NCBI GenBank assembly: GCA_023374025.1 | Contig: SIJG01000194.1 | Coordinates: 62,001 to 126,000, forward strand | Length of the DNA stretch: 64,000 nucleotides | From: Heterodera schachtii | Lineage: Eukaryota > Nematoda > Chromadorea > Rhabditida > Heteroderidae | Reading direction: 5' to 3' | Program-made: the position numbers and the translations under genes | Shown: piece by piece, positions 1 through 11,167 of the stretch | Position numbering within the stretch: position 1 is the stretch's first letter | How the letters are laid out: every line of letters begins with the position of its first letter | Notes under the pieces: model-generated | Databases searched by the model: none | Told to the model about the DNA's origin: nothing | What the model saw: the letters and a program-made list of their open reading frames with translations, nothing else

Positions 1-745
1 ATGGTTTTTAGCCCTCAAAAAAATGCCAAAAATTGTGTATAAATTAAGAACTGACTTTTAAAACACCAAAACAACGGCTAAGGAGCATTTCAGACAATTG
101 GAAAATATTGAAGTTTCAAATTTATAAATTTTTATTATATGCTAAAACAAAACCACATTTTAAATACATAATTTTTTTTCCAAAAGTTCTTACAAAACTT
201 TAAAATTTTTTCGATTTTTAAGGGCGTATTTTTTAAAAAATTCCAAAAAGTCGATCCTTAGGGGTGTATTTTTCGCTTTTTTCGGATTTTTCTTATGAAA
301 ATGTTCCAAAAATGGCTGAAATATGGACTAAAAACCCAAAAATGTCAAAATATGCATTTATTCTTGAAAACCCCCAAAATATGCTTTTATATGCACTAAA
401 ACCTTCAGCAAATCAAAAAAATTTTAACACAGAAATGCTATTTTTGAGCCCCTTTCTTCATAGCATATGCGCAGAAAAAATATGCGAAATCATACAACTT
501 ATAACCCTAATGATGACAATAAAAATTTGCATTTTTAAGTTTTAAATCCATTTTTTTGGCAGTTTTTAGTCCATATTTGGCCATTTTTGAGCTTTTTAGT
601 CCATGTTTCGGGCATTTTTATTCCATATTTTATGTCCATATTTGATGTTTTTTAGTCCATATAAATTCGAGCCTAATTATTAAATATACCTACCTACCGT
701 ATTTACCAGTATTATAGAATCTTTTTCAACCCCCTCAAAAGGCGG
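1..745. repeat. AT-rich intergenic DNA with remnant word-array repeat
   Basis: No gene is seen. The stretch has the word 'aggggtgtattt', which recurs across the window. Between about 555 and 665 there is a loose array of 'tttttagtccatattt' words ending in 'ttcgagcctaatt'. That layout matches the right end of the word-array elements described elsewhere, with the left end outside the window. Short open frames here are AT-rich and have no recognisable protein. Confidence 0.5.
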
Positions 746-840
746 GTTCTAATGCAGGGGGGGGGGTTGAAATACCATAAATACGCCAATTGTGTAAAAA
801 TTGGTAAAAAAGTGTCTGCTCCTCCTGTTGTGGTGATGCG

Positions 841-1088
841 ACATATGCGGCGCTGACACTTGCGGCGCCCAGTCAAAGCGACATTTGCGGCGACGACACT
901 TGCAGCGCCGACAGATGCGGCGCCCAGTCAAAAGGACTTTTGCGGCGCCGACACTTGCGGCGCCCAGTCAAAATGACATTTGCGGCGACGACACTTGCAG
1001 CGCCGACAGATGCGGCGCCCAGTCAAAAGGACTTTTGCGGCGCCGACACTTGCGGCGCCCAGTCAAAATGACATTTGCGGCGCAGAAT
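841..1088. repeat. GC-rich tandem word array, 95-bp period
   Basis: A GC-rich block in AT-rich DNA. A compound unit beginning 'gcggcgacgacacttgc' recurs at 887 and 982, giving a 95-bp period. Each unit is two half-units of about 47 bp built from 'tgcggcgcccagtcaaaa'. The open frames crossing it are a by-product of repetition. It resembles the arrays at 47587-47750 and 50665-50790. Confidence 0.8.
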
Positions 1089-1091
1089 TAA

Positions 1092-1990
1092 ATGACGCCA
1101 AAATTATTTAAACAAATTTGTAAATTTGAAATAATTAAAAATAAAATGAAACAATGTAAAAATTTTATTTGTAAAAAAATCATAAACTTAAAAAGGGGAA
1201 ACGGTGGCAAGAGACTAAAAAGAGAGTAAATGCCACCAAAAAGTGGCAAAATAATCACTGAATTTGCCGCCCCTAAATGGGCAACTGACGACGCCATTTG
1301 CATCCATGGAAATTAGCAGAAGTCGAGATTTTTTAACTTTTTATCCGAAAGAAGCCGACCAAAGAATTTTTAGCTTTTTCAGCATTTTTGAAAAGTCAAG
1401 AAAAAAAAAATTCTAACCATTTTCACAAGCACGGCACTGCTCAAATCTGAAAATAATTCATTCATTCATTTCCAATTTCCTCATCAATTTCCAATTGCCA
1501 TCAAATTTCCCAAATGAAGAGCTTAAGTGGGCACCTAGTTTTACTACGTATTTCAGGATTTTTAGCAAATAAAATCCTAGCTTAATTGAAAAAATGGACG
1601 GGCCCCTAATATCGTTTTCAATGAAATTTTTTGAAAAAGTGTGGATGCATTTTGGCATGTGATATGATGACTGCCAATCAGGAGATGCACTTGGAATTGA
1701 TTTTACATTGGCAATCACAGTGAAAATTGGCATTTTTGGGGGGGGGGGGGTGGGAGAGGTGGTGGGAGTGATTGAAATTATGTCAATTACGACAAAATGC
1801 AATATCATGGGATAATTGGCATGGCATGGCATTGGCCATTCATTTATTCACGGCACAGCTCAAAAAATCTTTCGCCAAAGATCCCATTCATTCATTTTAC
1901 AAATTTCCATTTCCAATTGCCACCAAATTTCTCTAAAAATGAAGAGTTTTAAGTGGTTAAGGTCTGTTTCTGAGTTAATGTATAATAATT
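1092..1990. other. Intergenic DNA with an internal direct duplication
   Basis: No supported gene. Segments at about 1428-1520 and 1848-1950 are diverged direct copies: both have 'acggcac(t/a)gctcaaa', then 'tttccaattgcca(t/c)caaattt' and 'gaag(a)gcttaagtgg'-like sequence. A G-run lies near 1738-1750. Confidence 0.5.
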
Positions 1991-2121
1991 ATCGTATTTC
2001 CTAAAATACAGCCCCCCCCCCTCCTAAATTAGACCCCCCCCCCCCTCCTAAAATAAAGCCTTCCTTTTGAGGGGGGTTGAAAAATAAAGCCCCCTAGGGC
2101 TCTATTTTAGGAAATACGATA
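1991..2121. mobile_element. 131-bp miniature inverted-repeat element
   Basis: The 24 bases at 1991-2014 (atcgtatttcctaaaata.agccc) are repeated in inverse orientation at 2098-2121 with one mismatch. The 83-bp interior is C-runs and 'cctaaaataaagcc' words. No clear target-site duplication was found, so the superfamily is not assigned. Confidence 0.7.
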
Positions 2122-2124
2122 TTT

Positions 2125-2272
2125 ATGGGCCCTAAAGTGCCCAAAAGGATGAACGAAACGAGCCATTTTCTTCTGATCCGTTGTCCAATTGTGCACGACG
2201 AAAGCAAATGGACAAACGGAAGTCGGAATTCATGGCACAAATCTGTCGGATATAATTTCAAAATTTCCAAGT
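2125..2272 (+). other. Possible coding remnant next to SPRY fragment
   Basis: A less AT-rich stretch is open on the plus strand (MGPKVPKRMNETSHFLLIRC...) and also on the minus strand. Its composition suggests old exon sequence, but no start, splice signal or known domain can be defined. It may be a relic exon. Confidence 0.2.
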
Positions 2273-2518
2273 GCATTAAAATGTTTTTTAATTCGAAAAC
2301 AAAAATAAATCCACATCCTAAAAATTGAAGAAAATTTAGACAAAATTGTTTTCAAATGACGTAAAATAAATTTTAAAAAATATGTTTAGGCGATTAAGGC
2401 TTTATTTGTTTAAGAAAACGGTACCAAATTTGTTTAAAAATTGCACAAAATTTTCAACATTTTACTTAAATATTATATTTCATAAGATCATTGTGTTTTA
2501 ATCACTGAGTTTTTTCCG

Positions 2519-3414
2519 TCAAAAATTGTTATATTCTGCCGAAATGTCGTAGGTAAAATTGGGGCCAAAATTGGCCACGACCACCGAATGATTGGACAAC
2601 GACACGGTGGGATAAAGCTCAGTCGTCGAGGCGAACCAATTTGAAGTGTATTGGATAAATGAACAAGCTTAGTTCAAAAGTTAAATAATCAAATGAACAC
2701 AAAGAAATTTTTGATCATTTTCAGACTCGAGATCGACCAATTCGGTTCGTGAGATTTGAAAACCGATCCAACAAGCTTCGAGACTGGCGAATTGAATTGA
2801 AATCAAAATCGGACAATTGACCCCTGATCCGAGACTGAGAATTGAAACGCGAGATCCAATATCATAAAATGACCAAAACATGGATTAATTGTTCAAAATG
2901 AGTTAGATCACGAATTGAAATCAATTAATGAGACATGCTGATAATTTAAATGATTAGTGTTTTGGATCACTCACTCACTAAACGCTTTAAATGAATCGAT
3001 TAGTGAGCAATTCAGTGATTGATTAAGACAAATTAATAAGTAACTAATTAAGCAATCGACTGAGAATAATTAATAAGTAACTAATTAAGCAATCGACTGA
3101 GAATAATTAATAAGTATCCAACTAAGCGTTTGATTGAAACAAATTAATAATAATTGATCAATGTTTGACTCACTCAAACGCTTTCCGTTGAGCGTAAAAA
3201 TGATTTGACGCGTTTCCAAGTTCATGCCACAGCCGAGCACGTCACCGATGCCAAACAAAGGCGGTGACAGCTCGACAAAGACATTGAATGAATCGTTCTC
3301 GTCGATGGGGCCATAAAAAGTGCCATAATTGTGGTATCCGTATGAGTTATGGTGGGGAAATGTGTCCAATGGCATTTGCCGGGTTGAAAGCCCAATGTAA
3401 AAAAGGCTTTAAAA
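2519..3414 (-). pseudogene. SPRY-domain (SPRYSEC/RBP-like) gene, 3' fragment
   Basis: Two exons of a SPRY domain read on the minus strand. The first (about 3174-3414) has IGLSTRQMPLD, a GTFYG strand, GDVLGCGMNLETRQIIFTLN and GKRL, which are hallmark SPRY strands. It ends at a good donor (ttga|gtgagt). The second (2519 to about 2640) gives TTELYPTVSL and VVVANFGPNFTY, the usual end of the domain, then a stop. In the neighbouring paralogue the acceptor reads taag|ac. Here that site is ccaat|ac, so splicing may use the upstream ctaag|ctt, which stays in frame. The N-terminal half and any signal peptide are missing: a fold-back repeat starts just upstream. SPRY domains mediate protein binding, and in cyst nematodes secreted members are effectors. 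That role is inferred from family resemblance only. Confidence 0.75.
3031..3115. repeat. 37-bp tandem repeat in SPRY intron
   Basis: The unit 'aattaataagtaactaatta...' starts at 3031 and again at 3068 with a partial third copy. It lies in the intron between the two SPRY exons. The matching intron of the second SPRY gene (4950-5423) is also made of related 'gatcaatcaataatc' words. Confidence 0.8.
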
Positions 3415-3454
3415 TGAAAAATATTATTATAAATTTGAAATTTTCACTTATTCG

Positions 3455-3850
3455 TTCAAACGGCAATCGTGATGGGTCGTTTCGTAAAATCCGCCATTTT
3501 AGCGACTTTTTCGACAAAACATGGCATAACTTTGCTTAAATGCAACCAAAATTTACATTCTTGGTATCATTCGATAGCCAAGCTTTTTCTCTATAAGCCT
3601 GCAAAATTTCAAATAAAAATATGTTCAACTTTAGAAAAAGTTGTATGCAATTAAGTACTAATTCTGTCATAATCTTATTTTGAATTTGATATTTTATTTA
3701 AATTTTGTAAACTAATTGAGAAAAAGCTTGGCCTATCGAATGATACCAAGAATGTAATTTGGTTGTTCTATTTAAGCAAATTTATGCCATGTTTTGTCGA
3801 GAAAATCGCCCAAATGCCGGATTTTACTAAACGACCTGGCACCTGTATAT
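3455..3850. repeat. Fold-back repeat of the 'tatcattcgatagcc' family
   Basis: Inverted arms: 'cattcttggtatcattcgat' with 'aagctttttctc' on the left, and 'aaaaagcttggcctatcg' with 'aatgataccaagaatg' on the right. The outer arms extend to 'gggtcgtttcgtaaaatccg' and its inverse near 3820-3835. The element separates the SPRY fragment at 2519-3414 from any 5' exons. Confidence 0.75.
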
Positions 3851-3889
3851 TTCTAAAAATGTTTTTTCCAATAAGCTTACGTTAAGGCC

Positions 3890-4602
3890 GGCTTTTTCAC
3901 AAGCACAACTTCAAAGTATGCAATTTTAATGTATTGTGACAGCATTAATTTGGCCCGGCAAGAACGTGCGCAGACTGAAAATATTCAAAAAAATATTATT
4001 TTTTTTAAATTTATAAATAAAATAATATTATATGGGAGGGGTGGTGAGATTTACAGTAGGAGTTCATTACAGTATGTATGCTTATGTATGTGTTCGGCAG
4101 TCATGCCTTTTCTCCTTATCAAAACACACAGTCTACAGTAAAGCCCAATTACAGTATGTTGAATATTAAAAACACCAAAGTGGAAAAAAACCTGCTTTTT
4201 AAAAGTTTTTAAACAATAATTTTTTGAAAATAAACGACAAAATTTTCCGAAATTTTGCACGCTAATAGAGAACACTCTATTTACAGTATGAGCAGCCCAT
4301 GACAGTAAACTCTCTCTGGTGGTGCGTTTTCAATTTATCTTTGTCACGCTCTCTCGACACATAAGCCCAAATACAGTAAGTACCATGGGAGGTATTCTAA
4401 TGTACAATATTGTACGCCGCCCATGATGATTTCTGGTCTTAATTACCAGAAAATGGGTCGAAATTTGCGTTGCAGTGTCCAGGGGGATGCCGAACGGACT
4501 GATCAGCACCGATCAAAAGTTCCCCGTGACAGTCGGCCGAATTCCAACCATTTGTTGGCTGCTCGACAACAAAGAGCTAAAGAAGCACATTTTTTGAATA
4601 TT
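3890..4602. other. Intergenic region with TACAGTA words
   Basis: No supported gene. The word TACAGTA recurs between about 4050 and 4380, irregularly spaced, in AT-rich DNA. Reiterated subterminal TACAGTA would fit a degenerate DNA element, but no inverted termini were matched. A short GC-richer stretch (4420-4590) is open on the plus strand without recognisable content. Confidence 0.4.
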
Positions 4603-5667
4603 TTAAATGAATTTAGCCACTGCTGACACCTCAATTCCCCAAAAATTTAAATTTCTGCCAAAATTTTTTGATCGAAATTTTGATGAAAACGCCGCTGTCT
4701 TATGTATATTAGGGATGGTTTCAAATGTCTGGGCCGGAATTATGGACATTTTTCGGGGCTCTGGAACCGCCGTACCTGCTCTAATTAAAAAAACAATTGG
4801 AATTTTCAACCAAATGCCAGGCCATGCCTCGGGAATTTTGTAGCTGAAATTGAGGGAAGTGCCGCCGAAGTTGGCCACAACGGACGCATTCCATTCCAGG
4901 GAAACGGTTGGGTAAAGATCAGTCGTACTGACAAACAAGCCAGAAGTGTCTTAAATGAATTGGAATTTAAAAAAAAAACAAATTTTTAAATTCAATACGC
5001 TTAGAGAGGCAAAGCGCCAGAAAATTTTGCAAATTTGAACGAGTGAATATTTATTGGCCAAAGACAACTGCTGCATCCAACAAAAGGCACAACAGCTCAG
5101 CTGATCGCAACCAAGTAACTTTTTTCCTTTTTTGATCAATCAATAATCAAGTGATTGGACGCAACCAAAAAATCCTTCTTTTCCGATCAATCATAACCAA
5201 TAAAGTTATGTTCGATCGCTTGGTAGTTGCTACCTTTTTGACCAATAAATAATCATTAATAAATTATTGGTCCATCGATTGTTTGGACGTAACCGAAATT
5301 CCGATCAATCAATAACGAATAATAAGTACATATTGTTTGCTCGGTGGCTTGGTTGGTTGGTGTAACCCTTTTGATCAATCAATAATATTTATTGATTTGA
5401 CCGATTGGAATAGACAGACAGACTCAAACGTTTTCCGTTGAGCGTGTAAATGATTTGGCGAGTTGCCAAATTGACGCCACATCCGACCACGTCGCCCGTG
5501 TAAAATGACGCATTTGCAACAGCGATCCGACGATTGCCCTGATTCGGCACACTTCCCTCACCATTGTGGCCCCAAAAACCAGCTAGTTTTTTTCTGAACA
5601 CATATGCGTACGTGTCGCCATAAGTTGGAAGCCACTCATCGTCCAGTGGAAAATCGCGGGTGGACAG
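4603..5667 (-). pseudogene. SPRY-domain (SPRYSEC/RBP-like) gene cut by a transposon
   Basis: Second SPRY paralogue. Exon 5424-5667 encodes LSTRDFPLDDEWLPTYGD, TYAYVFRKKLAGFWGHNGEG and GDVVGCGVNLATRQIIYTLN, then GKRL. Exon 4603-4949 begins NTSGLFVSTTDLYPTVSLEW and includes ASVVANFGG. The exons join in frame at ttga|gt and taag|ac. The donor has changed from gtgagt to gtctgt. After the domain end the frame runs on about 80 codons into non-family sequence instead of stopping. At 5668 the coding sequence is broken by the hAT-like element, and the N-terminal half is not found beyond it or the assembly gap. Probably a disrupted gene. Confidence 0.75.
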
Positions 5668-6604
5668 CAGGGCTGGCCGTGATCACGGATCACGGGGGTT
5701 TTGGGGTGCCGTGATCACGGATCACGGATTTTTTCAATTTTCCGTGATTTTGATCCGTGATTGGCATTTTTATAAGGAATTTTTATTGAGACGAAAATAG
5801 GAATTTGGTGTGAAGAGAGAAAGTTTTTGAGAAAAAATTAAATAAATAAATTCATTTTTGTTAAGCAACTGTCTGTGAATATATTAGTCTAGTGGTTAAG
5901 CCTTCTGTCTTCCATTGTTTGTCCCTTGGGTTCAATTTCCCTTTGGGACAGTACATTTTTCATATTTTTTTAAATTAGTTTAATTGAAATTTAATTAAAA
6001 ATAAACTCTTTTACATTAAAATTATTTTTCGTTATTTTTTAAAACAGCATAAAACCCATAAATTAACAAAATGATTGGACATTTTTTGGACAAAATCTGT
6101 TAATAAATTCACTCAAAAATTTTCACGGCGGCGCCTATCGGCACCGCCGGACTCCCATTTTACCTTATTTTTTTGAAACTTTGACCCCAAATGGCAAAAA
6201 ATAGCCCTTTATTTTCCATTGGTTCAAAAACGTAAATTTGTTCATTTTTTGGAAAAAATCTGCTAACAAATCGTATTAAAAATAAAAAAAATTTTCACGG
6301 CGGCACCTATTGGCACCACCTGTTCTGCCCCCTGTACTCGAAGTTTTTTGGAAAAAGCACACCGCAAAAAAAAGCGTTTACCTATATGGTTTGGTTTCTT
6401 TAAAATATCTTTTGGGAATTTTTCCAGCGAATAAATCCCGTTTTTTAAAATAAACTTAAATAAAAAATCATTAGAAAATTTTATTTTATAATCACGGATC
6501 ACGGGAATCACGGGGTTTTTGGGGTGCCGTGATCACGGTTCACGGATTTTTTTGGAAGCCCCGTGATCACGGCTCACGGATTTCCGTGATTGGAAATTCA
6601 ATCA
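5668..6604. mobile_element. hAT-like word-array element, word CCGTGATCACGG
   Basis: Starts CAGGGCTGG directly inside SPRY coding sequence. Both ends (5668-5765 and 6492-6600) are dense arrays of CCGTGATCACGG/ATCACGG words. The interior carries a tRNA-like promoter pair (5885-5940), a GC hairpin core at 6125-6150 and a diverged second one near 6297-6322. The right terminus is lost in the assembly gap, so the expected target duplication (left flank gtggacag) cannot be checked. No protein-coding frame is seen. Confidence 0.75.
5885..5940 (+). promoter_or_regulatory. tRNA-like A box and B box inside word element
   Basis: TAGTCTAGTGG (5885-5895) fits the RNA polymerase III A-box consensus, and GGTTCAATTTCC (5929-5940) fits the B-box with one deviation, at tRNA-like spacing. 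The flanks do not form a full cloverleaf by eye, so this is a tRNA-derived internal promoter rather than a tRNA gene. Confidence 0.55.
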
Positions 6605-7064
6605 NNNNNNNNNNNNNNNNNNNNNNNNNNNNNNNNNNNNNNNNNNNNNNNNNNNNNNNNNNNNNNNNNNNNNNNNNNNNNNNNNNNNNNNNNNNNNNNN
6701 NNNNNNNNNNNNNNNNNNNNNNNNNNNNNNNNNNNNNNNNNNNNNNNNNNNNNNNNNNNNNNNNNNNNNNNNNNNNNNNNNNNNNNNNNNNNNNNNNNNN
6801 NNNNNNNNNNNNNNNNNNNNNNNNNNNNNNNNNNNNNNNNNNNNNNNNNNNNNNNNNNNNNNNNNNNNNNNNNNNNNNNNNNNNNNNNNNNNNNNNNNNN
6901 NNNNNNNNNNNNNNNNNNNNNNNNNNNNNNNNNNNNNNNNNNNNNNNNNNNNNNNNNNNNNNNNNNNNNNNNNNNNNNNNNNNNNNNNNNNNNNNNNNNN
7001 NNNNNNNNNNNNNNNNNNNNNNNNNNNNNNNNNNNNNNNNNNNNNNNNNNNNNNNNNNNNNNNN
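6605..7064. other. Assembly gap (Ns)
   Basis: 460 undetermined bases. Open frames across it are artefacts. It falls at the palindromic right end of a word-array element, which may explain the assembly failure. Confidence 0.99.
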
Positions 7065-7680
7065 TTTTTGAAAGGAAAATTCATATTTATTCGATACACA
7101 TAGACAAACATTTTTTTGTTATACGTGGGTTATTTAACGATCAGTAAAATTTGTAGCGGAGCACACAGCCTGTGTTCCCCAAATTCCATTCACGACTTTT
7201 AAAAAGAATCATTGAATTTCTCAGGGATTTGTCTCAGCCTTAGTGATCAGCGATCCCGAAAATCCATATATGAAAAATTAATTTTTTGTTGATTTATTAT
7301 CCAAGTCTCAAACTTTTGTGTTTTCGCATTTTTTGCCATTTTTATACGTCCGATTTATTAATCGAAATTGCTAGGTTATTCTTTATTAAATACATTTAAT
7401 CACTGATTTGAATTATAATGGTCGGTCATTCTTAATTAATTCTTTTTCTTCTTCTGCGGCTGATCACTGTTCTTGTTGCTTTGTCCGTCACTCATTTGTC
7501 AGAAGAAGACGAGCCTTTTGTGATACTTTGTCCGGGTTCTTCTTCTGCTGCTGGTGGCGGAGACAATGGCCTTAATAAGCGCAATATTCAAATTTGGATA
7601 TGTACAAAATCAAACGGTAGGGGTCAACTCCGTCTGTCCAACTCCGTCTTGGAACTTCTCAAAAAGCTATAGCTTTTTTC
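7065..7680. repeat. Copy of the 29812-30420 segment (inverted)
   Basis: This block contains the 3' flank and last exon of the adjacent F-box-like gene and matches 29812-30420 in reverse orientation. Shared sequence includes the 'ttttgaaaggaaaattcat' end, the 'atacgtgggttatttaacg' stretch and the 'gacggagttg' words near the intron edge. One is a translocated, inverted duplicate of the other. Confidence 0.8.
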
Positions 7681-9318
7681 TTTGTTAGCCAAACTTTACA
7701 ACATGGTATCATTCGAAAGCCCTAAATGGTTAGAAGATATTTATAAGATATTTCTCAATGATTAATCAGCTCTTAAAAATATTGTCAGTTGAAAACCGCA
7801 AAAAAAACAGAATATTCGAAGTTTTTTATCTCTATCTTTTTTTATAGTTCGAAATTCTCTCTAATTTTTAGTAGGCTAACAGAGCTTGTGAAGAGCTTTC
7901 GAATGATATCAATATTTTTGGATTCGGTCAATAAATTCAAGAGTTATATTGACTCAAAGTTGGCTCAGACGGAGTTGGCCCGTTCCGTAGTTGGGCTGGT
8001 CCCCACCCCCTTTTTTGAAGAAAACCAGAAAACATGTTTTCATGATTTTTAAAAAACAAAAAATTTCTTGTGGGGACCACAGCAGCCCTACAATTATTAC
8101 ACAAATGCCTTTTTTTAATTGCTCACCCAATGCAATTAGTGTCACTATCAAGCCAAATGAACACATTGTTACAATTATTGTCCCAATTTTCATCTTTCTT
8201 TTGCTGCTGAACCGCCGCGGTCTCCCCAATAATTTTGCATCGTTTCATTATCCAATTGTTGTCCAAGTCATTTGCTTTGGCCAATGTCAGCTTTTCCTTT
8301 GTCCATTCGTTCACCAATTCAAATGGCACAATTTGCATTGACGGCGCATGAACAGAAAAACGAATTTCGTAACTGACGGAAGAAATGGCATTGGCACGGA
8401 GAAAATGCTAAACAATTTGGGGGAAAAAAAAATCAGTTATTTGTCGAAATTATGGCCACACCTCACTGAAATTGTTGATCCAATTGGTGTTCGCTTGTTC
8501 ATTGTAATCTCTGCAACGCAATCGCTTCGGTTGGCCATCTTTTCTCGGAGAGTGCAACCATTTGGCCAGAACTTGGCCATCAGTAGCATTTGGCCCATCA
8601 AAATCATCACCAATTGCCTCGGGCAACCGACCAAATGAATGGATTGAAATCAATTGGTTGAGATCAGTGAGAATTGTTGGCGAAGTCAGACGAAGCAAAA
8701 TGTCCAAATCTTCACCATTGTAAAAGCCCAAGTGGCGAATGTTTGTCGAAAAAATTGGCCAAATTTCACGAACAAAATATTTAAAATTGGCTGGCCATCC
8801 GTGGAGTGTGAAGAAGGAATCCACAAAAGTAAATCGGTGCCTCTTTTGTCGAAAATTTTGTGATTGGAACGAAGAAAAGCGATGACGGAGTGATCAATGT
8901 ACCTGAAAAGTGGACAAATAAATTGCTTCTCATGTATTGAAAATTGAATTACTTAATCTGCAGGAATTTAAAACGCATTTTGCTGGGTAACGGATAATCG
9001 GGCAATGGAAATGGCACAGAACTGGCATAATTGGTAAACACAAATAATTGTGGTGCCGTTGTTGTGACACTGTCCTTGCGACGAATTACGATTGGTCTCC
9101 AAATTGTCAATTCGCTTTTGCCATCAAAATGTTTGTCCACCAAAGCATTGAAACGTGGCGAAAGCAATGCCAATTTGAAGCCAAGTTGAGCATGGTCAAA
9201 TGATGGCAAAATGTCCATCCAAACGTCATTACAAATCCAACTGAAATTATGGAAAAACAGTTTAGTAAATAAATGCCGAATTTGTTTAGCTTTTTCAAAT
9301 TACTTACCGTCGATTCAT
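7492..9318 (-). pseudogene. F-box-like family gene, copy 1 (frameshift)
   Basis: Family layout on the minus strand: exon 1 9308-9318 (MNRR), exon 2 8953-9240 with the F-box (VWMDILPSFDHAQLGFKLAL, then LSPRFNALVDKHF), exon 3 8462-8902, exon 4 8127-8407, exon 5 7492-7570. All splice sites look usable. Exon 3 is 441 nt, which breaks the phase kept in intact copies. One base is missing where others read QPIWDVFVREIW (here 'cagccaattttaaatatttt'). Intron 4 is 556 bp, enlarged by a 'gacggagttg' repeat insertion at about 7615-7985. F-box proteins join Skp1 in SCF ubiquitin ligases and recruit substrates through the rest of the chain. A one-base assembly error could also explain the frameshift. Confidence 0.8.
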
Positions 9319-9457
9319 TTTGTGGCAATTAGAGCACAATTTGCTGACAAATGAGTTCAGAATGATGTGGTCACAAAGGGAAGCAATAATTGCAGAATTA
9401 TTACGTTAGAAACTTTTATTATTTTTTCAAATGCGAGGCAAATCGAAAAAAACAAAC

Positions 9458-9466
9458 ATTTTTATA
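9458..9466 (-). promoter_or_regulatory. TATA box of F-box-like copy 1
   Basis: On the minus strand TATAAAAAT lies about 140 bp upstream of the start codon, within an upstream block conserved in copies 1, 2, 5, 8 and 10: 'tataaaaatgtttgttttt', then 'ctttgcctcgcatttgaaa'-like sequence. Matching boxes lie at 12760-12768, 27212-27220, 56486-56494 and 57336-57344. Confidence 0.55.
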
Positions 9467-9647
9467 GGCATGAAAAGGGAGGGATTGATGAAGTGTAACA
9501 TGATGGAAATGTTTGCCTTTTATAACACTTTCCTCCCACCAGTATTTTGATCATTGTTTTCTATTTGCCGCTTTGCGTCAAAGCATCGTTTTGCTGCTCC
9601 TTCATCTATCACAACAGACGGAAGTCGTCACCACACGTGGCGGCATC

Positions 9648-10566
9648 ATGTGGAAGAAGTTCGTCTACTTCAAGTTGATGCAAATTGTGCTCACTTTGGC
9701 ATTCATTTGGCAACTCATTTCACTGCGCCAATTCTGTGGCACTTTTGCTGACCCAAAAGTCAATTAATTTCACAAAAATGATCAAAATGATACGCTGGAC
9801 GCCATTGTATTCCGATAACGGTGAACCAGCAGCAAAACGAAATGAAATGAAAAAAGCAAATTTCATTTTATTTGTTTTTCAGAATATGCCTTTTGACTTG
9901 ATTTTGGACTTTGTTCCCCTGCTGGACAGAAATCCCCTCAAAAAACTCACTTTCAACTATTTTTCCGACCAACTGTGCATCGCATTGTGCTCGCTTTTCA
10001 TTCTTGGCTTTGGATTAATGGTTTTAGATGAAAGCTTAATGAATTTTTTGATCAAAATGAAAATAGTTTTTGCTGCTTTTGTCAAGTTGATTTTTTTGTG
10101 AGCTATCAAAAGAGGGCAATGTTTACTTTTATTGGTCCCATAAAAAAAGAAAATAAAAAGACGGTTTTTACGCTTCTGCGTTACAAATAATCGAAAAAAC
10201 TCATTTTTTTACACAAAATCATATTTATGAATCGCTTCAAATGCTCAAAAATTGTTGCGTCGCTTAATTTGTTTTGTTTTTCAGTCCTCGGCATATTTCT
10301 GTGCCTTCCATTCTGCCTTCTGCTGGTGTTTGTGTGTTGTGTACTCATTCAAATTGTTGCTCAATTGGACGGACTTTTGGACTTGCGTCAACTTCCAAGC
10401 GGACCAAACAAATGTGCCGATGCTCACTTTGGTGGGTTTGTTTTGTGCCGCTTTTGTCATTTGATTTTCCAAATTTCAACCCGTTTAATTTAAGGTGCTC
10501 AGCATTGTCATGGTGTGTTCGTCCGTCTTGGAGATTTTGTTTCAAAAATTCGAGGCGTGGAATTAA
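9648..10566 (+). CDS. Small four-membrane-segment protein, 163 aa
   Basis: Four exons, all phase 0: 9648-9758, 9883-10020, 10285-10455 and 10495-10566, joined by introns ending in TTTTTCAG or TTTAAG. Together they give 163 residues with four hydrophobic segments: residues about 8-28 (KLMQIVLTLAFIWQLISL), 66-83 (LCIALCSLFILGFGLM), 84-110 (SSAYFCAFHSAFCWCLCVVY) and 129-155 (LTLVGLFCAAFVLSIVMVC). A hydrophilic stretch (ADPKNMPFDLILDFVPLLDR) lies between segments 1 and 2. The consistent phase and unbroken hydrophobic pattern argue for a real gene. It recalls small tetraspan membrane proteins in general, but no family signature is recognised. Donor choice for exon 1 (aaaa|gtcaat) and exon 3 (tttt|gtcatt) is the least certain part. 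Confidence 0.65.
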
Positions 10567-11167
10567 TTATGTCGCCACGTGAAGCAATCGACTTACTTAA
10601 GCAGAAAGAGACGAATGAAACGATGCCGATGCCAAGAAAACATAACGAATGCGATGAAACGACGATGTGATGGATGAATATTTCTACATAACTGTGTATT
10701 CCGTTGTATATCCATTATATGAATAGATATATATGTTATGTGTGGTTGGTTGTATAAACTCACATGGAAATATATTTTTTTACGGTTTTTCGAAATTACC
10801 GAATGGCCACTTAAAGCGGGCGACGGACTTTTCGACAGAAATATTTTAAATTTTAAGGAGGGGACTTTTCGACAGTAAAATGTAATTAATGTTCAAATTT
10901 AGGGGTGTAAAATCTTAAAATTTTATCCAAAAGCAACAAATTAAGTCAAATAAATTTTCGAAATGGAAATAAGAATCGTATTCACCGCCCTGAAAATCTA
11001 TAAAAACATTTTTATTTGCTGCCGTTTTTATACATCCAATTTATTTACCGAAATTGAGATTTTTTCTTATAAAAATGCATTTTAACATTTATGAATTATG
11101 ATCGCTCGATCATTTTAATTAAATCATTTCTTCTGTTGATCATCGTTTTTGTTGTTTTGTCCATCAC
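10567..11167. other. Intergenic DNA
   Basis: AT-rich sequence between convergent genes. The right part (about 11010-11167) is the conserved 3' flank of the F-box-like family. Nothing else is recognised. Confidence 0.5.

Noticed and set aside
5885..5940. A true tRNA gene
   Set aside because: A and B boxes are present, but acceptor and anticodon stems could not be paired convincingly. It was kept only as a tRNA-like promoter.
6529..7147. Open frames of about 170-185 codons
   Set aside because: They consist of undetermined bases in the assembly gap.
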